A DNA stretch of 64,000 nt from Oscheius sp. JU75 (taxonomy: Eukaryota; Nematoda; Chromadorea; Rhabditida; Rhabditidae), in contig JASJZC010000001.1 in NCBI GenBank assembly GCA_037178855.1, forward strand, positions 806,001-870,000, in the 5' to 3' direction. The position numbers and the translations under genes are program-made. The notes beneath the pieces are model-generated. The model saw only the letters and a program-made list of their open reading frames with translations. It was not told the DNA's origin and ran no database searches. Below are positions 13,901 to 26,100 of the stretch, in pieces (position 1 is the first letter of the stretch; every line of letters begins with the position of its first letter).

Positions 13901-15285
13901 ATCTCGACCTTGTAAAGAATGCGTCTGATAGAGTGACAGTCACTGAACAGTCTCCTGCCTCTCAATCTGTCTCTCAGTGTTTGTCCAGTCTCTCGTCTGG
14001 TAATCTCTGGTACTCTGTCAACTACTGTGTCCCTCTAAACCATGAATTTATACTTAGTTTTCCAGGACTTCAAGCCGCCCACCCGTCCCTTCAAAAGGAT
14101 GCATTACAAGGAGGCTATCGAGTGGCTGCAGGAGCACGATGTGCGCAACGAGCACGGCGAGAAGTTCGTCTACGGAGAGGATATTGCCGAGGCTGCCGAG
14201 AGAAAGATGAACGATACGCTCGGCGTGCCGATCCTCCTTAACAGGTTCCCCGCCGGTATCAAGGCCTTCTACATGTCGCGCTGCCCAGAGGACAAGGCAC
14301 TGACCGAGTCAGTCGATCTTCTCATGCCAGGTACTGGTTTTTTTTTTAGACATTTTTAACGATTTTTCACGCTGAAAAACGGCAAAATGGTGAAAATTCC
14401 GGGGATCCGAACCTTCCTATTCACCAAGCAAGGACTTTACCTTTTTTAAATAACCATTTTTACTACTTTCTGAGCTGAAAGTCTTGTAAGCCTCAAAAAT
14501 TCTCATATTCAGGCTCTTTTCCATGCCTTTTCTTTCAAAATACCTTATTGAAAAACTTTGTCACGTCAGGAATTGTACCCGGATTGTCTGGTCCCTGGTA
14601 GCGCTTCTTACCAACACATCGTATACAATAAGACTTAGAAGGCCGGTAACCTTGAAATGCGTTTGCATATTCTTACGCAGCTCGGAAAGCTCTACAAAAT
14701 GGTACTTTGTTACCTCCTACCCAGATTTCCCTGATTTTTGGAAGCTCCTGCATAGCGCAGTCAGTTAGCGTTTTGATTACGTTTTGATTGGAGGGTTCGA
14801 TCTCTGAGAAAATAAAATCTTCTAGTTATATCATAAAAATGGAGGCTGTTAATTTTTTGAAGCTAATATTCCCTTAAAGTCTCACCTTGGAAACGTTCTC
14901 AGACCTTTTCTCTCTCAGAATAGCCTATTCTAGAAGTTTGTCACCCACGGGGAACAAAGCCAGTTCGCTCAGATTCATAGTCCAGCACACTAACCACTGC
15001 GTTTTTTGCGCTTTAGATAAAAGAAAAGACCAAATTTCAGGAGTCGGAGAGATTGTTGGCGGCTCGATGCGTATCTGGGAGCTCCAGGAACTCGAGGCAG
15101 CTTTCAAGAGAGCTGACATCGACTCGAAGAACTACTACTGGTACACGGATCAGCGCAAATACGGCTCCGTCCCTCACGGAGGCTACGGTCTCGGTCTGGA
15201 GCGCTTCATCTGCTGGCTCACCAACACCCATCACATCCGCGACGTCTGTCTCTACCCCCGTTTCATCGGCCGCTGTGCCCCCTAA
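10949..15285 (+). CDS. NARS1: Cytoplasmic asparaginyl-tRNA synthetase
   Basis: The enzyme charges tRNA-Asn with asparagine in the cytosol. Seven exons in phase (10949-11032, 11077-11283, 12085-12276, 12321-12659, 13372-13680, 14066-14330, 15041-15285) give 546 residues, close to the animal cytosolic enzyme. It has the N-terminal extension typical of animal AsnRS ([15 protein letters not shown] then a Lys/Glu-rich helix), an OB-fold anticodon-binding region ([20 protein letters not shown]), and a class II catalytic core: [10 protein letters not shown], then motif 2 with [15 protein letters not shown], and motif 3 ending [11 protein letters not shown]. The C-terminus [15 protein letters not shown] is characteristic. 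The start is chosen because an acceptor precedes the ATG by one base and the N-terminus aligns with the family. Introns 2, 4 and 6 are long and carry tRNA-like repeat pieces; the rest are about 44 bases. The gene looks intact. Confidence 0.96.
13190..13300 (-). repeat. tRNA-like segment with long hairpin in NARS intron 4
   Basis: Read on the minus strand there is an A-box-like start (GCGGAGATAGCACATAAGG), then a perfect 17-bp stem with a 4-base loop (+ strand 13233-13270), then a B-box-like CGGGTTCGATTCCG. The layout imitates a tRNA with an overgrown anticodon arm. It is probably a tRNA-derived repeat, because the acceptor stem does not close convincingly. Confidence 0.45.
14386..15012. repeat. 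Cluster of tRNA-like pieces in NARS intron 6
   Basis: Four short pieces resemble parts of tRNA genes. 14386-14440 (-) contains GGTTCGGATCCCCGG. 14560-14620 (-) has a B-box-like CCGGGTACAATTCC. 14753-14806 (+) has TAGCGCAGTCAGTTAGCG followed by GGGTTCGATCTC. 14941-15012 (-) has GCAGTGGTTAGTGTGCTGGA followed by GGCTTTGTTCCCC. None folds as a clean functional tRNA by eye. They are probably decayed tRNA-derived SINE copies. Confidence 0.4.
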
Positions 15286-16477
15286 TTTATGCGAAGTTTG
15301 AGCATCCCAACTCTTATACACCCCCATTATCCATTTTTTGTGGTTGTCTGCCTCCCCCTATTTACGAATTTCCTATTTCGAAGTTGTTGCCTGTTTTTCT
15401 TTTTTTGAAGAAATGAATTCTATTGGGTTTGACTATTTTTTTCTTGATTTAAGTTCTTTAGAAAAGATACAAAGAAAAAGGAACTGGCGAAAAGTGTACA
15501 GCTCCAAAAGGTCGGAAATCGGTGGTATTGTCTGAAACCAATAGCTAAATCCATGGAAGAATGGATCAGTCTTTCGCGATCTGGCAGAAAAGTTCGGTTT
15601 TTGGGATACGAGACATTGAAGGACTGAAGGGGAGAGAGACACAGAGACAAGGACAGAGACAGAGACAAAGGGAAAAGGAGAGACAGAGAGACTGAGACAA
15701 AGGCAGAGAGAGAGAGGCAAAAAGTCAGATAGAGACAGAGGGCCAGAGAGTGAGCGATATAGAGACCTTTTCTTTTTTTCTTACCTTATGCAACTTGCTG
15801 CAACTTCTCCCATCTGTTCCCTCTGTCTCTCTCACTCGTTATCAGATGACGGATTAAGTGACGAGAACGGGCCTGAATGCCCATCATCAAGCAGTCGGCA
15901 GAGAGATCAAGGAGCAGGAGAGAGCTTCACAGGAATAGGCTCGAACAAAAGAGGATTACGTTATGCAATTTTTTTATTATTATTTTCGCACAGTCTTTCC
16001 GTAGTCAACAAAAAACAAAGGTAGAGAAGCAGGCGAGAATGTATGGGACAGACACAGAGGGAGAGGGAGAGTGATAGGTCGTTGTTTATACACATTTTTA
16101 CAGAGAGAATAGTGGCCGGTGTTTCCGAGGGAAAAAAAGAGAGAGGGGGAAGGCGGCTTCTCCTGAGAACCCGCTGGATACAATTGAAACTACCACGTCG
16201 TCGATGAACCCAACCGGTTGTGATTAAGTTAAACCAAATATGGACAGATATACAGAGAGACAGGGACAGGGAAGAGAGAGAGAGAGAGAGAGGGGGCAGG
16301 GGAGAAAACCTGTAGAGAGACGGGCACCATAGTATATGTATTGAGACACCCGACGTGTCAGCTAACCTGGACTAAAAACGGGGGAGAGGGTCCCTCCGGA
16401 GGGCAGAATATGTACACGTAATTGGGAACGAGGGGTCGAACTAGACGAGAGACTATCTCCTAGCTGGGGAGAGAAGA
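15286..16477. other. Convergent intergenic region NARS / TENT5
   Basis: This stretch holds both 3' ends. A dense GA-rich tract (GAGACAGAGA-type, about 15630-15760 and 16240-16300) dominates. On the minus strand an AATAAA (complement at about 15973-15978) could end the TENT5 transcript. No gene was seen. Confidence 0.5.
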
Positions 16478-19400
16478 CTACACGACCGGGATCCACTGGG
16501 TCGCGTTGCGTGGAAGGTAGAGCAAAGTCGTCTTCGGTGTGTGTCCGGTCACGGAGGGTGACATGCTGTGGACCTGTAATAACAAAATTAGTCATGGTAT
16601 TAAGGGTGTATCACTGTCTCTTTCTCTGTCTCTCTGTCTCTTATTACTCACCCTGTCAGAAAGATTACCAACTTGGAAGGCCAGACGGTCGATCATGCCC
16701 AGCGTCTGTCGACGATCGTGAGACATCAAGCAGACGGTCGACTCGCGAATGACACTATGCAGAAGCATGAGGAAGTCGTACTTGTTCTGTCCGACATGAA
16801 GAGAGGACGGAGTCATCGAGGTCGATGCCTCACTGTCGGTTTCGTCACCACTCGAGGACATCTAAAATTAGCGCGTTAGTGAGTATCTCTACTTCCTCCT
16901 AAGGGTATATTTCCGCTAATTGGGACTGAGAGGGGGAGAGATTCTAGCCAGAGAGCCTCGCTCCCCGACTAATAATTCAGGCATTCATCGAAAGTAATTG
17001 GCTATCTATCGGGAGCGGGAAATGGAAATGTGTGTCTGTTTCTCTGTCACTACTCACCCAGTCCTTGTCACTGAAGTGATTGTCCAGATAGCTCCTGAGC
17101 TTCTGTTCCTGACTCATCACATCCGGGAAGTCGATGAAGAAGCGAGAACACATGTATTTCTCCAATCGGTTACAGGCATCCGGTCGGGCTGGCTTGTACC
17201 CACGAATGTACAGATGACAGTACTTGAGAAGACCACCACCTCGGATCTCCTCAGGGCGACGAGTATCGATGACCTTCTCCTTCAAGTGACGGATGGCCTA
17301 AATGTTTCAATTCAGTTGACAGAGGGAGAGTCAACTCACAGTCTTGATGTCTCCGTACATGCTCTCGATCTTGACCACGGGATTCGGACAGTTGATGTCG
17401 TCAAGGAGAGAGTCGAGGGTAATTTGGAAAGAGTCAACGGAGAACTCAAATTGCCTCCTCATTTTGTCCACAAACTTCAGCTCAATACATCGGCCGAAGT
17501 CGTTGTTCAGGGAAAATAGGGACCACCTGTCGTCTTCACCAGAAACCTGGAAATACAATGGTTAGATCTGTCTCACTATCTGTCCTTTTGTCTCTCAATC
17601 TCTCTATCTCTTTGTCTCTCAATCTCTCTGTTCAGTCAATTACGTACCTTGACCATTTTCCTGACATAGACATCCTTCAGCGTTTCGGCATTGATGCGAG
17701 CCTTGTTGGCATTTCCAGGGATCAACTCGGACAACGTCGCAAAAACAGCGCCGCGAACCTTCTCGAAGCTCTCGGCGTCTTCTCCATTCATCGGGAAGAT
17801 GAGATCGAGATCAGAGAATTCCACATCGGGACTGACGGCAAAAGATGCGGCTCCGCCGTTAATTTTCACCGATTGCGGTGCCGCGTTGGCCTCCAGGAGG
17901 TTCCTTCGCAGGCACGAGATCACAGCATAGAGAGTGGTGGTGATGGTCGGGAAGTTGCCCTTGCCATGAATCTGGACCTGTTCGTTGAGTACGCCCCGGA
18001 GGCGATCGACCTGAAAGAGTCTCTTTGTCTACTATGTCGTGTTGACCACCCATAAAGACGTGGGGGTGACGCCATCCGCACTCAGACTCAAATAATTCGG
18101 GGAGAGGAACAGTCAGAGGAGATGACGTCACTCTAATTGGCTCTCAGCTGACGTCATCTGACGCCGCCTAACGAGCCTGGCAAAGAAGTCAAGCAGTTTT
18201 TGATTGAGGAGTGAGGGAGAGAAAGAGTCGATGGGATACTAACTGTTCCGCTTAAAATATGCATTTTTAGCCGATGAGATGTTCTACAAAGTTATAGGAC
18301 TGATCAAAAGCTACAACTTTTCAGAATAGTGCAAAGCTTGAAAATGTCCTCTTCAATCCAAAACTGGAGGTTAAAATTATGCGCACTTTAAAGATACAGT
18401 TCAAAAGCGAGGGAAACATTTTTAAGCAGTGGTGGGAACAGAAGTGGAACTTAAGTTAAATCTCAATATAAGTTTTTAGCTTTAGGGTCTTGTCAAAAGT
18501 TCCCTGATACCTATTTTTCGCTCTCTCATTATGCCAATTCAATCCCTCCTCCATGTAAATATTTTCTGGTCGACAGTCGCCTATAACCTGCACAATGCAA
18601 CAGGGAACCTCGTTAATTCCACTTAATATGCATTTTTGTAGTTACTATTTTGCTGTAAACAAAAAAGATCAACGAACCTGTTTCGGAGTGAGATCGGTGA
18701 CACTGGCAGTGAGGGGAAGAGGTTCCACCTTCGGCATTCTGAGACACTGGGCGTGTGGTGCCGCTGTGAGCTGAAAATGTGACTTTGAATAGGATCAGTA
18801 TAAGGGGTCAGATGGGGGATTTCCGGGAGGATGATGTGGGAGAGAGGATCAAGGGGCTTCGCTTCGAACAATGGTCAAAAGAAGCCTATATCCGTCACGC
18901 CACTTTTCAGATATAAAGTGACGTTTAAAAGGATTATTAGTATTTAATAAAGTTTTTGTGCAAAAGTTGTATCTTTGCAGATCATTGAAAACTTAGAAAA
19001 CCACGTCCCGGACAAATTTAAGTCTAGGGCGGGTCGTAAAGGTCGCACTCGTAACATCTCGGCACACGTTCTGAACTATACCTAAGATAGTAGCGCTCAT
19101 TGAATGCTTGTGCTGTATGTGTGTTCCTACCAGAGGAGCTTCTCACTGTCTATTAATTTTAATAGTACAGTTAAAGTGTGACACTACTATTTTAGATTTT
19201 ACCGTGCTCGAATTTAAAACTAAGCTAGTAGAAAGATTTGATACCGAGAAGATGGAGTGTAGGCATTAAAGGCTTATAAAGAGTCGAATACTAAAATAGG
19301 ACAATAAGAAAGAGAGACTTCACTCTGATTCGAAACTGTTGAGAGATAAGCATAGTTGTGAAAGGCTTGCTATCAGAAGAGAAGAAGAGAACAAGCAGAT

Positions 19401-22400
19401 AGACTTGACCTACCCCATTGGGCCAGCGACGACTGCTCATGACGATGATGGTGGTGCTACTGCTCGAGCTGACGCAGTTACAATCAATGTGCTCCCCGTT
19501 TTCGGTTGCTCCAGGCCCCGCCCAGTTCTTTTTCCCCTCCCTCCCCAGTCCTTCTCGGCTACTCTCCGCCCCAGCTCTACTGCCTACCATAGATGGCTTT
19601 CACGCGGCTCTCTCAATATGACCCAGTCTCTCGCGCACGCGAGAAAGCCTCGGGGCATTCATCCCACGCAACACGTCAGTGTTGTTGGGAGTGATATCAT
19701 TCTCCCCTCCAAGTAGCCAAGACGCGCGTTCTAAATACACGGGGAGGCGTGGTCAGTGGACGTCATCAAGGTGTGAGCCCAAATTGAAGCTCTTGAGGAA
19801 GTGAGGCTACTCTATTCAGAGATCCCCGTCGTGCTTTGATCCTTGCCCGCATGGGCAACAGGTGCAGATACAGAAGCATAGACGTCAGAATGGACTGATT
19901 AGGGGGCTGTAAACCTGGGGCTGGGTCAGATCAAAAACAGGTTCAAAGGACCACCTTGTTCTAGTACACACATGCTCATCCAATTGTAAGCAGTTTGTTT
20001 GGAGAAGGCCTTCGAGACTATTTTGGGAGAGGCGTAATGAGACAGGAAGCACGAGAAGATTCGAAAGTGACGAGCCTTTCGAAACAAGTCGCAATGTTAA
20101 GGAATCTGGAGAAAGATAATGGAAATTGACTATGTTTTTCATAAACAGAAGTCAGGGAATAAAGAGACAGAAAGGCAGAGAGATAGAGTGGTAGGTAGAT
20201 AAAGAGAAGAGGTACATAAGGACAAGAAGACAGAGAGACAGCGACAGGACAAAGAACGTGGGGAAAGACCCCCTCATCATTTCCTTTTATCGCCTGATTA
20301 ACTACGTACCAGGTTGCAAAAGTTGACAGCGAAAGGCTATAAACGTGGCGTCAACGGGGCAGAAAAAGAAAAAAAAGATGTGAGATCTAACCATTATTGG
20401 CTAGATTTTCCCACCTTGTGTGCCAAACCTACAGATTGTTTGAAACTAAACTGAATATTTGAGAGAATGATCAAAACAGTGCATATTTCGGACTCCGGTT
20501 TCAGGTTTCGATATGTTTTGTTGTGACGGTAATACACAAACCCCAGAGATGAGTCGACCTATACCTATGGTTGGCTGTTGACGGAAGGGCAGACAATTTC
20601 CACTCTCGTCCTCCTCCTAGGAATAATCCCAGTCCCCTCTTTCAGAGATTATTACAATAGGATATAAAAAGATGGAAAAAAAGAAAAAGATCCTTTGACC
20701 TGTCACGTGCTCGATGTGCTCTTTACCCCCAGGGGAGCACGAATCACGAGAGCCAAGAGAGCTAATTTTGTTACCAGCCGTTCTTCAGTCAAGTCAACAA
20801 TTAATAGAGTATCTTTTTGAAATATATGTAGGTTGGTTGGAGGGATAGAGTTGAGGTCGCGCTCGGGATTAAAGAGCCATGGTTGGATAACAGTAATGGG
20901 TACTATAGGGGTACAATCGAAGGGTGCAAAGAGGATTCGGAAACGCAAGCCTTGACCGTAAAAATTAGAGCCGAGCATAACCCGCAAGGTCCCACCCTTA
21001 CCATCTCGACGAGAGTCTTGAACTGTATCACAGAAATCTTTCGCGAAGTTACAAGACCATACATCATCAGGTTTTAAACTTATAACTTGCTAGGATCTGC
21101 AGGAATCATTGAAAACCCGGTACCACTGGTCAGCATTCATACAGGAGTTTATGGACTATACGTTAGAAGATTTAGAAAGCAACAAGCTGCTGTAGCTATT
21201 GAATGGCTGTTTGGGCTTGCGGATCTGATCCAGATATAAGGGGCTCTGAAAATGATGGTTCCCATGAATGGGCAGTGGGGGTGTGAAATGGGAAATCTGT
21301 CCAACGCAATATGATCAATAGAATAAAGGAGGCGATGGTTAAAAAAAACTCGGAGGCGTTTGCAGAAGTCCTACGTCATTATAAATTAGTCGTCGGAAAT
21401 GTTAATGAAGTAAAAGAGATGTCGCGTTTTAATGATGTACGGGGTCAGCACCAATTGTTTCCAAAAGAGCCCCTGCACAAACAGGAGAGGAAGGTCGCAG
21501 TTTCCGCCGTCGGATTTGGACGCCCCCACAAAGAGAACGGATTTTACTCGTCTCTACCCCCAGTAACTCAGTACGGAATGAGTTCCTGTGGCAACTGGAA
21601 AAATGGGAGAGAGGCCGACTACTGTCCAAAAGTACCACCGGGAGATGGGAGAGAACAAGAAAATATGTTTGTAGACGACACACTGGCTGAATAGGCGAAC
21701 AGTCAGACACAAAAATGTTTCAGGACTCCCCTCTTTTCCTCGCCAAGTTCCAAGTGTAAATACGAAAACAAGACGTCAGTGACTCATACATTCCCGTAAG
21801 TGAGTGACAAAAACCAGTTAAGAGATGTGTCTGCAAAGGCACAGCTAGTCATTATTCACTAGCTCTTCTCGTGACTATTTTCCTCCCACACTCCTACCTC
21901 AGTAGCCAAAAATAGTAAGAGGCTATATTATAGCCATAGGCGGGAAGTATACTCTCGTGTTCCGGGAAGGGTCACACAACATCCAGCCTATTGCAGGGAT
22001 CGCTCTCATGAAGAGAGGGAAATGTCGCTTTGAGAGGGACATGGACCCAAAACAAACAAAAGTAATTGAGAGGCAGCCAAACGCTTTTCAACTTTTAGGG
22101 AGTGAGTTGCGTTAAGTTTTGTAATGATAGATTCCCTGGAATATGTTTGTATCAAACAAAATTACAAATGGTTGCGCAAAATTCAAGTGTTACTTAAATT
22201 TGATACGAACCGTTTACAAAAATTTTCCTTAAATATCAAGGACAAACCCTTGCTCTTGTATACCGCTATAAACATGTAATCTATTAACATGGAAACTCTG
22301 TTAACGTTAAGCATGTGTTCCGTTAATGAACACGTGAGGCCGATGCCCCGTTGGGGCTCAAGTAACAGTTAGGTGCACTTCCAGCCGAGCTACCCTCTCC

Positions 22401-23156
22401 CAAAGACGTATCTCCCAAACTGACTCGTTCACATTATAGAGTTGATTTGCAAAGAGTAATTGCTGTCACAAAGCAACTGACAAATTGCTAATTAGGGCTT
22501 CAGACAGACAGACACGCACACAGATTTTTGGGCATTTTGAACTAGATAAGAGAAAGATTTTCTCGCATCTTATGCCTGATCCCAGCTTTCAGGCCAAGTT
22601 CTTTGATCTCTGACTGCCCATCTGGCCCAAATCGTGGCTCTTTAAACAAACAAAGGGGCCTCGAAGACCTTTGATTTTCCGCACTGACGTCTGAATTAAC
22701 TCGACGACGTCTGCTTTTTCTCTCCTTCCTAGCCTCCGGCCATAACTCTCTCGAGATCACGCGCTTGCAGATTGACAGGCTCTTTCATTTTCTTTTTTGT
22801 AGAGGGAGATTTTAGATAACCAGAAAAAAAGGAGAGATGGGACAACAGCCAGACCGGTCATTAATCCTCGGATTTGAATGGTCCGAGAGAGATAGAGAGA
22901 CTCTCTGTGACTCATGGCGACATGTGTCGCGACTAGCCTCTCGGGTGATGCCTCTTGGTGAGAAAAGTCGGGAAAAATGTCTAGTCTGTGCTCTGTAAAC
23001 ACTGAAATTTAAATGGCATGGTGCATTGTCAGACCGGGCTGCTGTTGGTACAGTTTCTATTGTTAAAGGGGCCCCATTTTTAAGAGTGAATGAGCCTACC
23101 TGAATGTCGAGACGACGCCATTCGGCCGGACGTGTGGAGCTCTTCTTTCGTCCCAT
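16478..23156 (-). CDS. tent-5: TENT5/FAM46-family noncanonical poly(A) polymerase
   Basis: FAM46/TENT5 proteins add adenosines to mRNA 3' ends in the cytoplasm. Exons, in reading order: 23156-23100, 18770-18678, 18010-17648, 17546-17340, 17297-17058, 16861 to about 16650, then a last exon from 16573. Diagnostic blocks are [10 protein letters not shown] (catalytic Asp pair of the nucleotidyltransferase), [53 protein letters not shown] and [16 protein letters not shown]. The start exon ([15 protein letters not shown]) is joined across a 4.3-kb intron by phase alone and is the least certain part. The last junction is ambiguous: the consensus donor GTGAGT gives a stop at 16478, while a weaker donor nearby would give a longer tail ending at 16362. 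The ATG lies three bases after an acceptor. Confidence 0.9.
18265..18335. repeat. Dispersed intronic repeat, copy 2
   Basis: GATGTTCTACAAAGTTATAG followed by AGCTACAACTTTTCAG, inside the first intron of the TENT5 gene. It matches the copies at about 7345-7425 and 30205-30275. Confidence 0.5.
18771..23099 (-). other. Long first coding intron of TENT5 gene
   Basis: No exon was recognised between the first two TENT5 coding exons, apart from the dispersed repeat near 18265 just downstream. The open frames here are short and have no family resemblance. A GAGA-rich tract lies at about 20160-20260. Confidence 0.5.
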
Positions 23157-23159
23157 TTC

Positions 23160-26100
23160 CTGAAAAAAGTATTGGTGCATGGTATGAGTAAACAAAAAAA
23201 GAAGAAGAGAGACGAAGCAAAGCCATTGTTTGGCACCGCGATACAGGGTCTCAAAGAGTTGCGTTATCTTAACTCCCTCTCTCTCGGGCGGTGGCCAGCT
23301 GATAGCCGGCATGGAAGGATCGAGAAACAAAGATGGAAAGTATTGTGACTTAATGGGATGAATTGAGAGAGAAATGAGGGGCGGAACGGGTTTGTGGCCG
23401 ATCCTGGGGATGTAATGTTTCGAGAGGAGATAAGGGCCGATTCAAGACTGGGGCCAAGATTGCATAAACAATTGGACAGGCGAACTGATAATGCGATTAT
23501 TGCAAAATTTAGTATTTTACGATGCAAAAACATCTTGTGGGGGTCAGATAAAACACGTTAATGTTCAAAAAATATATGACTAGTTATATTCAAAGTACAT
23601 AGAGACTAAAATTAAATGAGAGAGGTAGCCACCGCAAATTCGAAGAAAAGACCGAGAAAGTTGGGCGCGGAAACGGAAGACAGTCACCCCTAAATATTTT
23701 ATGATTTGTCATCGCTTACGTCGATGGCCAACAACAGCATACAGGCATAGAGAGAGAGTAAGGAAAAAATCACATGACCACATAAAAGAGGAAGCTGAAG
23801 GGCAAGGACCAAGTAGAAGGTGTAACGGTTGGTCTTCAAGTGCGATTGTTTGTCCCCATAAGACGAAACTGGAGCCATTACGCGAGAAAGAACAATGTCA
23901 CCACGCGATGAGGTTTCTCTCTCCCTCTCACTGTGGCAGATAGTGGAAACGAGAGCGAGAGATCTCGCACCACCACCACGGTACGCCGGGAGTCTGCGCG
24001 CCAAAGGAAAACCTGTGTAGAAACTGGAATGTAGCTGGTAGATGCTGTAACTCTCGTAATTCTTCCTCTGGTGATGAGGACACACCACCGAGAATGAGGG
24101 ACACAATAGCCTGCCTCTTTGTGTACTGCGAAGCGGTCTAGTTCCGAGGAAGAGTGATTCACCACACCTCGAACCGGGTGATCAGACAGGTGTGATCCAA
24201 AAGGAGGAGACTCTGGTCTTTGACTAGAAATTACAACAGGACCCTCTCCTCGACAGATGGACTCGAGCAGGAGCACCGCAAAAAGAGGGCAAAAGGCGAC
24301 ATTTGGCTCCTAGGAGAGGACAGAGCAGCGATCAGCCGATCAGAGAATGAGCAGCCTCCCAAAAACTGACCAGTTGATGGATGAAATGGGAGCTTGGAAG
24401 CAACAACAGGACTGAGAACAGTTGAGAGCTACTGCCCGCTATCGAAAATTGTTGGGGGAACGAAAGAGCAATGCCCCGATAAAAGGACAAAGACACAAAG
24501 AGAGAGCGCTGATGGGTTCTGTACAGTAATCCCAAAGGATCAATTTTGAATGGAACGGCCGCCGGATACTGGAAAAGGGAGATGAATTTGTGAGCGGAGG
24601 CGTGTCCTGTTGTGACTCTTTCTTTGTTAGCACAGATGACCTTAAAATATCCAAAAACATAGTAGGGAGGGGTTAGGTGAAAACAGGACAGAGAGAAGAG
24701 ACCAAACAAACATGGAACAACTGATGTTAGGGATACCCCTCTGTTGCTAGTAGATCTTTTAATCTCGATCATTGAGATCGGGTCGGAAAGGCAAAAATAC
24801 GGAAGAATTTTGTTTGGTTCCCGCCACGAAGATCCTGTGAACTGCAGATTCCTCCAATACAAAACTATTAGCGACTCTTCCCGAACATGCTAAATCTGGG
24901 GCGCTCAAAAACCTCATACTTAATCGCATCGGTGTCTGCTTTTAACCTTTTTCCCTGAAGCTTTGACCTCATAATCCATTCTCTAGAAATCTTGTGACAG
25001 CTTGACATTTCCTCATCCCTTTTTACAATCTTGCTGTAACAAGTCTAACGATCCAGCTCAATAGATCAAAGGTATTCTGTTGATTCCAATAGTACATCGA
25101 GGTCCTCGGGAGTGGCAGAGGACTGACCTCGAAAACACACTAATCACGCCCGCCTGGACAGAGCAGAGTGAAAGAAACATCAAAACATATAAAGATGCCG
25201 CGCTTGTTTGTGTGCGTGAAAGACCCCTCACACTTTCTCTCTCCCTGCCTTCCTTCTGTGTTGATCCAGGCCCCACTGTGGGCGCCCTATTTGGAAAAGT
25301 CAACAAGAGAGACATCTGCCGTAAAAGGCAGCAAAGGCGGTCAGCCACAATTGCAAACTTTTTGAATTTTTAAAAGGAAGGGACGCGCAGGCCTGCTCTC
25401 ATCTTACCATGCGACGTCACAGGAACATGAGACGTGGACGTTGAATCGTTTGTGAATTCTAGTCTCAAACTTAAATTTTCTTTAGAATCCCCTCCGGCAT
25501 TACAAAGTGAAAAATTGTGAGGGCAAGTAGGAGGTGTCACGACGACTATCGAGACTGTACGGGAGAAATACCACTGTCAAATCTCTAGTCGTTTTAGTTT
25601 CCAGGACGCCAAAACTAAGCAAAATCACTCGACAGTAGGCGGTTTAGCTTAAGTTGCTAACTGAAACCGTATGGGTGAAACCCAACAGAGGACTGCCAGA
25701 CTTTCCGGTCATCGGTGAAATTTGAGCTGCTTGGGCAAAAAAAAAAGATTAAAAAAAGATTTTTTCCAATGACCAGTGCGTTAATAAGCCAACTATTTCC
25801 GGGAGGTGGTCACACGTGGGGCCAGTTGATAAAAGTGAAGCTTTTCGTCACAAAAAACCACAAAGAGGAAGCTTTTATATGACGGCAGGACAGTATCTCA
25901 TGAATTATTAATGAAAATGGACGTGGTTCGGGGAAAAGACGCATGAGGGGAAACTGAGAAATGGACCAGATGTCTTCCTGGAGTAAACTGAAAGAGTCTA
26001 TTGTTTTGGGGTCTAGATGGGGACAGAAGCGTCCGGACGGCATCGAATTGACGAAAATAAACATCGACACAACTGATATTGTGTTACAGGCCGGGAAAAA

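Noticed and set aside
15620-15770. CRISPR-like regular repeats
   Set aside because: These are simple GA-rich tracts without spacers, in a eukaryotic context.
24332-24862. 176-codon minus-strand frame in the gene-poor region
   Set aside because: No recognisable domain, no splice context and no neighbour evidence.
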